Source: Hymenochaete sp. R1
Lineage: Eukaryota > Basidiomycota > Agaricomycetes > Hymenochaetales > Hymenochaetaceae
Length of the DNA: 14,394 nt
Assembly (NCBI GenBank): GCA_019400425.1
Contig: JAFREE010000303.1
Coordinates: 1-14,394, forward strand
Reading direction: 5' to 3'
Shown here: piece after piece, positions 1 to 7,331 of the stretch
Layout of the letters: every line of letters starts with the position of its first letter
Numbering within the stretch: position 1 is the stretch's first letter
The notes under the pieces: model-generated
Told to the model about the DNA's origin: nothing
Databases searched by the model: none
The model's input: the letters and a program-made list of their open reading frames with translations, nothing else
Made by a program: the position numbers and the translations under genes

Positions 1-873
1 ATATCCGACGGTTTGGGTAGTTCCGGCCTTCGGCGTCTTATTACTTCCATATCTTGATGGTGCTGATATAATGCCATTAGTTGTCCAATCTTGATTACGT
101 TATTATATGCCTTCCTACGCTCTTGTAATTCAATTCCTAACAAAGCCCAGAGCAAGCTGTGTGGCTGCAAGGGAAGCTTAGGCTTTGATTGCTCCTGTCA
201 AAGTGGTCCAATGATTAGTTTGTAACACATTTCTTATGAAAGACAGTCAACACACCATGTTGAAATTTAATTGTGCATCGAGTGGAGTCTGCAATGATCC
301 AGCTTGCAGTGCCAAGGTGGAGGCATCCTGCAGTTTAAATGTACTGGTGAGCAATGGCACAAGTGATGGTTTTGTTGCTCTAGACTGTGATGACACTTGT
401 GATAGCAAAGGATTAAGACTGTCATCTAGGATTTTGACAATTTCTTCTTGAAGCAATTCCCTAGTGTCCGATCCACTTGATGCGGAGTGCTTGAGCAGCG
501 GGGCTATTGTGTCTCCCTGACCTTCATGTGCTATGAGGTCAATCATTGTGCAGGAACTCGATGGGGTGTGTTGTACAACTGCTTCAGAAAGCTTGGCTGC
601 TATAAGAGCTAGAGGTATTTCTTTAATGAGAGTAATAATGTCAGGTGAAATGTGCTGACTAAGTAAGACAAGCCATATTGCTATGTGGCTGTATGACAAC
701 TGCTTGAGTGGGAAAGAAAGAGAATGGGCTGCTGGACGCCTATTTATGAGGTGGAAGAATAACGAGTCAGGGGTGACAAGGGGACCAAACACCTCTTTGA
801 AAGCATATTTCGAACTGTCTGTCAGATATTGTATCAAAACAAACTTCTGTTTGACATAAAAGATATCAAGCAT
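1..873 (-). CDS. Unrecognised protein gene, partial (runs off the left edge), at least two exons
   Basis: I do not recognise this product. On the minus strand a frame of about 200 codons is open from 873 down to 256. A plausible intron follows, 255 to 165 (91 nt): donor GTGTGT, an internal ACTAATC branch-like site, and a pyrimidine stretch ending in TTGCAG. After 165 the frame continues in phase 0 from 164 to the window edge without a stop, starting PHSLLWALLG and including QERRKAYNNVIKIGQ and the basic run RRRRPELPKP. The first part is helix-rich and hydrophobic (IAIWLVLLSQHISPDIITLI), then acidic and serine-rich (LLQEEIVKILDDSLNPLL). The ATG at 873 may not be the real start: CAAACAG at about 840-846 could be an acceptor, making the upstream part intronic. 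It could be a host gene or a transposon-borne or expanded-family gene; the AT-rich, repeat-bearing surroundings favour the latter. The open frames and matching phases support coding; the function is unknown. Confidence 0.42.
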
Positions 874-1063
874 GAATGCAATGTCTCTTTCCTAAGACAG
901 TTATATATGATTAATTAGGTAAGGATGCAAAACACATCAGGTAGGCACATATGAAACATTTGATATAAAGCTGACCACTAGTTTGACCCTTTATATTGTT
1001 GGCTTTGGCCATATTCCGAAGCTAAACTTCATTGTTCCAGTCTGCAATGACATTAGTCTATCA

Positions 1064-1270
1064 GTGAAGGTGATCAGATCCTATCAGCTCAACAGTGATG
1101 TCAACAAGCTTACTGACATCCAGTTTCTCTTGAATTGCGGAGTTCTTGTCTAGATGAACATCACATGGCTCCAGTGTTGATTTACAATGTCATGCACAGT
1201 GTGTGTTCTTGCAGTTCTCTGCTACCTTCCAAATGCACATACTGTGAGTACAAGTCACTCCAGGTATTGG
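1064..1270 (-). pseudogene. Coding-like remnant or unresolved upstream exon
   Basis: One minus-strand frame reads sensibly over about 69 codons with one stop (1190-1192) in the middle. Upstream of the stop it gives a cysteine-rich piece (TCTHSMCIWKVAENCKNTHC). Downstream it gives KSTLEPCDVHLDKNS followed by KLDVSKLVDITVEL, ending at a stop at 1061-1063. The segment lies just upstream of the partial minus-strand gene, in the same orientation, so it may be a decayed or mis-spliced upstream exon of it. I cannot join it by clear splice sites and recognise no family. The stop could also be avoided by an intron I have not found. Confidence 0.2.
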
Positions 1271-1379
1271 TCAACCCTTTCGGTCTGTCTTAGCCATGTT
1301 TGGGTGGAGCTATAAGGGTCTGTGCGGGCAGTGTGGTAACTGGTGGGTTGATGGCAGGTGTTGACTGAAGAGCTGTGGA

Positions 1380-1910
1380 TGTTACAACAATAAAACCCTA
1401 ACCCAAATTTTCTCTATTGTTCTCTTTTGTTGACTTGTTTTCTTTTGTTTTCTATTGTTGTTTCATATTTTGTCTCACGATGACATCATTCGACTCCACA
1501 TGACTCATTTCTGGAACATTCTTTTGTATTAGTCAGATGGTCCGTGCACAGGTTTCCTTGTAGTATAAATAGAGGGCAAGCTTTAGTATTAGAACCTCAG
1601 CTTGACCTCCTAGTTCTTTAATACTATCTGATTGCAAGATCTTTAATAGAGCTTTGGCTTTAAGAACTCTCTTTCTTTGAACTCTTCTCTGAAGTTATAA
1701 CCTTTATCTATAAAAGGTATCAATTTGGCTTAGTCATTAAACTCAGATAAAGACTTGCACTAAAGTTCCTTAACAGATTTGATGTTTCCATCTGTAGGGG
1801 ATTATTTGTATACATACAATTACTGTTCTTATTTGAGGGTAATAGGATTTATGAGCTTTCTTTGTCTGAGTCTGTTAGAGTCCAATCAAGACATGATCAG
1901 GAGTCTAACA
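1380..1910 (+). mobile_element. Probable LTR of a Ty1/copia-like retrotransposon (solo or truncated)
   Basis: This AT-rich segment has the layout of an LTR: a candidate TGTT start near 1380, a TATA box (TATAAATAGAGGG) at 1564, about 350 nt of downstream transcribed-type sequence, and a 3' end in ...GGAGTCTAACA at 1910. Just past the end, GGGTTATG (1916-1923) matches the half-tRNA-iMet primer site known from copia-type elements. The left boundary is uncertain, since other TGTT starts occur at 1359 and 1429. I found no 5-bp target duplication flanking these ends. No gag or pol frame follows in the plus orientation, so the element is truncated or rearranged. Confidence 0.45.
1564..1571 (+). promoter_or_regulatory. 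TATA box inside the LTR-like sequence
   Basis: TATAAATA followed by GAGGGCAAGC is a strong consensus TATA element. It lies about 185 nt inside the presumed left end, a usual position for an LTR U3 promoter. It sets the plus orientation of the element. Confidence 0.45.
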
Positions 1911-1912
1911 AA

Positions 1913-1923
1913 TCAGGGTTATG
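1913..1923 (+). other. Candidate primer-binding site (half tRNA-iMet type)
   Basis: TCAGGGTTATG begins two bases after the presumed LTR end. The core GGGTTATG is complementary to the anticodon-loop region of initiator tRNA-Met (CATAACCC), the primer used by copia-type elements that prime from a half-tRNA. The match is only 8 nt and extends poorly, so it is suggestive. Confidence 0.33.
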
Positions 1924-2235
1924 TGATAGTGACCTAAGATCTAAGAGACTAACACTAGATCTCTGGCTCTGAGTAATTGATAGACAAAGTTCGAGAAGAA
2001 TATCTTACCTAGGGATAGTCCTCTAAGATAGAAGAAAGAAGACAAGAGTGTATGGCATATAGTATAGGGAAAGAAATGTACAAATAAAGAAGATACCTTA
2101 GTAAGGTGCTGACTATTTCTATGTACTAATCTCATGCAATCATATGTGTGGAATGTCAAAAAAATACAAAGAATGAGAAGATTAATGTGCGGCTCATATT
2201 TGACTAAGTTTCTCACTGATTCTACTCTGAGTCTA

Positions 2236-2382
2236 AGTTCCATACCGGTTGAAGTTATGCACAAACTTAGTCACTTCTTCATATTTAGCATTGCAAATAA
2301 AGTCTTTGTTCTCATTCCATAGTTTTGCCACAGTTTTCTTGGATTTGACTTTGAGGACTCTGGCTACACCAAGCTGAATGTG
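2236..2382 (-). pseudogene. Short coding-like remnant, possibly transposon-derived
   Basis: A 49-codon minus-strand frame between two stops reads like real protein: charged, balanced and without low complexity, with segments KSKKTVAKLWNENKDFICNA and EEVTKFVHNFNRYGT. It has no start codon or recognisable splice context. It lies in the AT-rich island beyond the LTR end but in the opposite orientation to the LTR. It may be a relic of another element; the family is not recognised. Confidence 0.18.
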
Positions 2383-3670
2383 TCAGAAGCTTTTGGAGTA
2401 GCTCAGGTTTTGGTAGAGTAGTGCATGTAAATAAGGTTATAAGTGGATTAATAGTTTAAGAAATTGTGAGCCTGAGGATCACTACTCTTGCTCTTGAATG
2501 CAATGCATTATTCATTTAAAGAGTCTTTGCCTTGTGTTCTTACTACTACTGTTTTTTCAATCCTTGTCCTTGTATGCAATCTCATACTATGAGTCTATGA
2601 TGCTATGGCTATGGCTATGGTGTAGAGTGTGTGGTGTGGTGTGGTTGGACACCCTCAGGCTATGCGGCTGTGTCCCGGTCCAACTTCATTCGAAATCAGA
2701 CCGTGATCGGCATTATGTATGCTTTACCTAAAGCGATTGGTACCGGCTCGGCTCGGCTCTCTGTCCCGGTCGGCTGCCTGACGGAAATGGAAATGGAAAC
2801 CGGTGGGCGGTGGGGGAAATTAGAGTAGCGCTATCGCTGGGGCTGGGTGTTCTGACCCCAACCAACATCGATCGATCGATCGTTCGTCTTAACGCTCTCA
2901 ACGCGACCCGTCCCAACTCAACTCAACGCATCAAGAAGATAAAAAAGTCCCATTACTAGTACTAGTAAAGTTCATTCAACTTACGGAAAGGAAAGCAGCG
3001 TACTCTAACTACTGGTAGCTACGGAGTCCGGACAGCAGCAATAACACCGACAACGCCGACAGTGAAGACTTGGACGAAACTACAACACACAGCACACGGA
3101 AGAGGGGATGACGCAAATGACAAAATTCCACAGCGCAAGAGATAAACGACAAGCAATGGTCCAAATCACCTACACCGACACGCCAACAAATCGACACCAC
3201 CTACGCAACACAAAAACAACACAGAACAACACAACACAACACAAAAAAGATAGAATAGAATAGAAAAGAAAGCTGACGTTCCAAAAAAAGCGGAAGTGTA
3301 AGTGTAACAGAGTCGATGTTCGATATTCGAAGAGTCGATGTTTAGGGGAACTGAAAAGCAGAAGAAAGTAAGAAAGCAAGAAAGCAAGAAGAAAGAGAGT
3401 CCGAGAGGAGAGGTTCCAATCCGTAATCCACATCCGTTCGTTCGTTTATTTGTTCGATCGTTCAGTAACATATATCCAGCATCTGGGTTTTCTTCGTCGT
3501 CGTCGTTTTCGGTTTTCGTATTTCGTATTTCGTTTTAACTTGAAAAAAAGGTGGCTTAAAGGGTTTTTTTCCCTACGCGTTTTCGTTTCGTTCCTCCGCT
3601 GTTGAATCCAAGAGGGGTGAGGGCCCCCGTTCCCTCCTTCCCATCCCCACCTTCGTCACCACCCTCCCTC
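2383..3670. other. Gene-free stretch spanning the AT-rich to GC-rich transition
   Basis: I see no supportable gene. The AT-rich island ends near 2,650-2,750. The stretch contains (CTATGG)n at 2601-2620, an ATCG run at 2867-2884, and purine- and ACA-rich simple sequence at about 3210-3400 (CACAACACAAC, AGAATAGAATAG, GAAAGCAAGAAAGCAAG). A small imperfect inverted repeat, AAAGGG-TTTTTTT-CCCT, lies near 3558. The right end must include the 3' UTR and poly(A) site of the downstream minus-strand GH5-like gene; no clean signal could be chosen. Confidence 0.5.
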
Positions 3671-6600
3671 TCAGCCCCCACCCCCAAACACCCCCGCCAA
3701 ATCCGTCAACACCCCCTGCACCCCATCCCCCCCCGTCGGCGCGCTCTGATACCCATCATTCGGACTCACCCCACTCGTATCCGCATTCGCACTAACCCCA
3801 CTCGTATCGTCGTTCTCATCCACGCTGCTCCCTTCCCCGGAGCTCGTGAGCCCGTCCTGGCCCCACTGGTACTGCAGCGCGCCGGCGAGGGAGGCGTCGA
3901 GGGCGGTGGTGAGCCAGGTGGTGTAGGCGTTGTCGAGGTCTGTTGGGGAGATGCCTGTCGTGCTGGTGGACGAAGAGATGGAGGGGGAGGAGGATTGGCG
4001 TCGGAAGAGGGTGCTGTTGGAGGGCGTGGTGGCGAAGGGGGCGATGGTGGAGTTGAAGGGGACGAAGGCGGCGAGGTTGGCTTGGGAGACGAGGCCGAAG
4101 GCGGAGAGGATGGTGGGTTTGCCGACTCTGGAGTGAAGGGAGAAGAAGGCTAGGTTAGCTTGAGGATTCGAGGCGAGGGAACGCGAAAGGGAAAGGAAAG
4201 CGAAAGCGAAAGAGGCGGACGGAACGGAACGTATTGGTATCGGTATTGATTGATTAGACAAGGGGAAATGAAATGAACGGATGTCGCGATAAGATTGGGG
4301 CTGGGGGAGTGGTTCTCCCAAACGACCCAAACGACCCAAATGAACCAAATGACCAAATTCATTCCAATCCATCCCAACTTCTCCCAAACGCAAACGAAGA
4401 GCAGAACCCCAACCCGCTTTAGGCACTAACCCCTCCACGAGATCCCTTCTCCCTTCTCCTTTCTCAAGAAGTTTCTCAAGAAGCACCGGAGTAGAAGCAG
4501 CCAGGAGGCACATCAACCTCGAGGGCGTCTTTCCTCCTGGCTTCCTTCCTTCTTGTGTGGTTCATCGGTTCAGCGGTTCGTTCATTCTCAAATCGCCGAG
4601 TCCCGCTATGATTATCCCCTCGCCCTCGCCCTCGAACTCGATCAGGTCGGCCGAAGTGGGGACTCGACTTCGACTCGACCCGTAATAACCGCCAAGCCCC
4701 AGTCACCCACAGCCTACTGCCGGCGGCACACTCGAATCCCGAACGCACGCGAAGCGCGTATCTGGTATCGTATCGCCAAAAACGAAACTCGGCGATCCCG
4801 AGGGTCTGAATTTGGGTTCAGATTTGGGTTGGGATTGCCCCTGCCCCCACACCACACAACCCCCACGGCAGATTAGAGATCAGAGATCAGAGATCAGATC
4901 CCCGCGCGCACCGCTGATTGACAGATGCGTGCCCAGTGGATCTTCGACGGGAGTTCGGATATTGGAAGGACAAGGAGAGAAAATGAATGAATGAATAAAG
5001 AAAACGAGGCGAAGAGAAAAAAAGGCGAAGAGAAGTCGTCGAGGTGTGAGTGATTGTATTAAATGAACGGCGCCGGGGTGGCTATGATATGAGTCGCCGA
5101 TGAGATGAGAGCCTCATTCCCATTCTCTCTTTAGTAGAATCGGAATCGGAATCGGAATGGGCGTGATTGACGCTGACGCTCGGCACTCGGACTCGGCGTA
5201 TACATAGACGATACGCCCGTCCCAGCCCATCCCATCAGACGAAGCCGCGCGTACAGGAACCAGAACCAGAACCAGAACCGGAAGGAAACGATAGACGAGA
5301 ATAGAAATAGAAACGAAGGGTTGACTCACTGAGCTGCTAGTTGTGCTTGGAGCTGGATCCAGGTGGTCCCTTCCTGGACGGTATCTGCACAATGCACAAT
5401 GCACAATGCGCGGGGTGTGTTAGCGTTAGCGTTGTATCACGGGAAGTAGAAGTAGAAGCGGCGAAGACAACGAAAAACAAAGAAGAAGAAGAAGAAAGAA
5501 GAAGAAAGAACATACTGTTGAAGGGTGAGAGGTTAGGATCAGGACCCGAGCCCGAAACTGCATAGTCGTTCTGGTCCGGGAATAGTTGGCTAGGGAGCGG
5601 AGCGGACGTTTGCGTCAATTACCGCACACAGAGAGAGACGAAGGCGGTCACTTACAAAGACCCGAACCCAATGTTCGGGATGTTCAGGATGTCCTGGGAG
5701 TCGACGCCCGTGGACCCGTCGAACGCAGGCCCGACGCTCGTGCTGATCCCCGGATCGCTCTGCCTCGTCGCGATCCACCTCCCCCGGATCCTCAACCCAT
5801 CGCCCTTGCCCAACATCGAGCGCTTCTTCGCCTCCCTCGTCTTCTTCCGCCTCTCTTTCTCTTCTCGAAGAATCCGCTCGTTCGTCACTGGCTTCCCGAC
5901 CCCGATCCCTCCGCCCACCCCGCGTCCCCTCCTCTTCACACGTGCCTTCGGCACCGCGCTCGTCGCCGGACTCGGCGTCTGCGAAATCGGGAACAACTTC
6001 GGGCAATCCGCACACGCGAAGCCATGCACGCCGGAGCTGACGACGTGGTTCGCGTCGATGGAGGCGATGTGCGCGGCGATGTCGGCGTGCCAGGCTGTGA
6101 CGGTCGTGGTGTTGCACACGGGGCTCGCGGGGACGGACGAGCTGCAGCGCGGGTCGTTGGCGATCTCCCATGCGAGCACGGACGGCGCGGTGAGGTACCG
6201 GGTGACGATCTGGGTGGTGTAGTTCTTGAAGATGTCGACGATGGTGTTGTTGAGGTAGAACTCGTCGTGTTGCTTCGTTTGGCCGAAGCCGCGGACGTAG
6301 GCGTCCATCCCGCCTGGAAATGGGATGTAAGCTAATTTAGATGGCGTGCGTCAATGGAAAAAACGCACCAAAGTCGTTGGAAAGGGTGTTGCGGAGCAAC
6401 GAGTTGTTCGTGCCAGAGGTGACGTCCCTCCGCCCAAGCGGGGTCTCGACGTCCACGTTGGTGGCCTCCGTGCCATCGAGCAACGGCCTCGGGTTCCAGT
6501 TATTCGTCAAGCTCAAAATGACGAGCATGTCCTTTTCCTCTGCGAGCTGGACGACGGTGTCGAGTTTCTGGAGGCCGTTCGTGCCGTTGTTGATGGTCGC

Positions 6601-7037
6601 GGTGCCGTTCTGGATGAGCTGGAACCAGGTACCGTTCGTGGGGATCTGGTCGACGTCGTTGAAGGCCCATGTGCGGACGACGTTGATGCCGGCGTCTTTG
6701 ATGGACTGCAGAGTTACGTTTATGTCCCTGGCTGTGTTGAGGGACGGCAGCCAGTAGGCCTACATAGGACGTGTATGCGGATGGGGTGATGAGTATGTGA
6801 GTACGCGAGTTGAGTGGGAGAGGGAGGACTAATTACGTTTGTGCCGACGAACATGAAGGGGTCGCCGTTGCGGATGAACTGGCCGTTTTCGACGGAGACG
6901 AAGCCGTGGTCCCAGCGCTTAGAGGGCGAAGTGCGGGTTGGGGAGAGGGCAGCGGCAGCGAAGACATTATTCGTGAAAGCGAGAAGAGAGAGAATGAGGA
7001 AGAGGGAATGGAGGGAAGAGGATAGGAAGGAGGACAT
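3671..7037 (-). CDS. Secreted GH5 mannanase-like protein, probable pseudoenzyme (611 aa, six exons)
   Basis: Exons (minus): 7037-6837, 6759-6369, 6313-5656, 5589-5516, 5384-5330, 4127-3671. All junctions are GT..AG and keep frame. Residues 1-27 are a signal peptide (hydrophobic core LFLILSLLAF, then VFA/A). The body follows GH5 subfamily 7 endo-beta-1,4-mannanases: FVGTNAYWLP, INVVRTWAFND, LSLTNNWNPR, VLAWEIANDPRC, NIGFGSFQLFPDQ, GKPTILSAFG. Family members carry ANEPRC (acid/base Glu), an IHLYPD-like His and Tyr, and (S/E)EFG (nucleophile Glu). Here these read Asp251, Gln418 and Phe420, and Ala469, so normal retaining hydrolysis looks impossible or greatly weakened. A Lys/Arg-rich insert (about residues 320-381) follows ADCPKLFP. 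The tail is Ser/Thr-rich and acidic with a 9-residue tandem duplication. Several N-glycosylation sequons are present. From memory, similar proteins with ANDPRC occur across Agaricomycetes, suggesting a conserved, non-classical lineage acting on or at the cell wall. The role is inferred. Confidence 0.85.
3755..3808 (-). repeat. In-frame 27-nt tandem duplication in the GH5-like tail
   Basis: Two adjacent 27-nt copies (3755-3781 and 3782-3808) match at 23 positions. They encode DTSGVSPND and DTSGVSANA within the acidic C-terminal linker of the GH5-like protein. The duplication is in frame and looks recent. Confidence 0.75.
4875..4900. repeat. (AGAGATC)n microsatellite in the long intron
   Basis: Just over three 7-nt units of AGAGATC, followed by a partial unit. 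Confidence 0.8.
5137..5160. repeat. (GAATCG)n microsatellite in the long intron
   Basis: About four 6-nt units, the last one diverged. Confidence 0.8.
5257..5279. repeat. (GAACCA)n microsatellite in the long intron
   Basis: Nearly four 6-nt units, close to the donor side of the intron. Confidence 0.8.
5387..5409. repeat. (GCACAAT)n repeat touching a splice acceptor
   Basis: Three 7-nt units lie directly beside the acceptor of intron 4 of the GH5-like gene. On the minus strand they read ATTGTGC repeated and lead straight into the AG used for the exon starting at 5384. Confidence 0.75.
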
Positions 7038-7331
7038 GATGGCTGCTTGAGCTGCGAGGGGGGCAGAGCGGCAGGGGAAGAAGGAAGCACGAAGGCATGT
7101 CTTTATAGTCCAGGTCCTAGTCTAGGTTGAGAGTAATAGCAATTCATTTTCGAGCACGCCGAGAGTGACCAGTAGAGGCAGTGCAGATCCAAACAAATGC
7201 TTCCGTAACTTGTTTGATCGACACTCTAATTTCCATTTATAGTATAGACCGCTGATCTCCTTTCCTCCGCCTTCTCGCCGCGCCTCTCTTCGTCGTCTGC
7301 CTCTGCCTCTGCCATTGTGAACCCAGAAAAC
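7038..7331. promoter_or_regulatory. Divergent promoter between the GH5-like and TPR-like genes (294 bp)
   Basis: The two start codons face away from each other. For the GH5-like gene, TATAAAG on the minus strand (7107-7101) lies about 65 nt upstream of its ATG. For the plus-strand gene, ATTTATAGTATAG (7236-7248) lies about 85-95 nt upstream of its ATG and is followed by a CT-rich tract (7256-7311), a common start-site context in fungi. No particular regulator site is recognised. Confidence 0.55.

Larger units (their letters stand above)
4128..5329 (-). other. Unusually long (1,202 nt) intron of the GH5-like gene
   Basis: The donor GTGAGT (5329-5324) and acceptor CTCCAG (ending 4128) join ...LAA and VGKPTILS in phase, giving the expected GH5 order. 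The other four introns of this gene are 55-131 nt. I find no frame inside that would continue the GH5 protein, and no terminal inverted repeats, LTRs or convincing nested gene. It contains several microsatellites, an ATTC run, and a GC-rich part around 4560-4960. Open frames of 90-107 codons on either strand look like chance frames in GC-rich DNA. Confidence 0.7.

Noticed and set aside
1941..2322. Overlapping 107- and 62-codon frames beyond the LTR-like end
   Set aside because: They have random-like composition, lie on opposite strands of the same AT-rich DNA, and show no similarity to gag or pol in the expected orientation.
4720..4750. CTCGAATCCC, resembling a tRNA T-loop
   Set aside because: No matching T-stem, anticodon arm or acceptor stem can be folded around it on either strand.
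4476..4876. Open frames of 90 and 107 codons on opposite strands inside the long GH5 intron
   Set aside because: They overlap each other in GC-rich, repeat-laden DNA, have no domain-like segments, and show no start context or neighbouring exon.
5586..6335. A 249-codon plus-strand frame opposite the GH5-like exon 3
   Set aside because: It is Arg/Pro/Asp-rich in the way antisense frames of GC-rich genes usually are. The minus-strand frame carries clear GH5 motifs and splice sites.
7317..7331. Upstream GTG start for the TPR-like protein
   Set aside because: Nuclear fungal genes start at ATG; the first one in frame is at 7332 and leaves an Arg-rich presequence intact.
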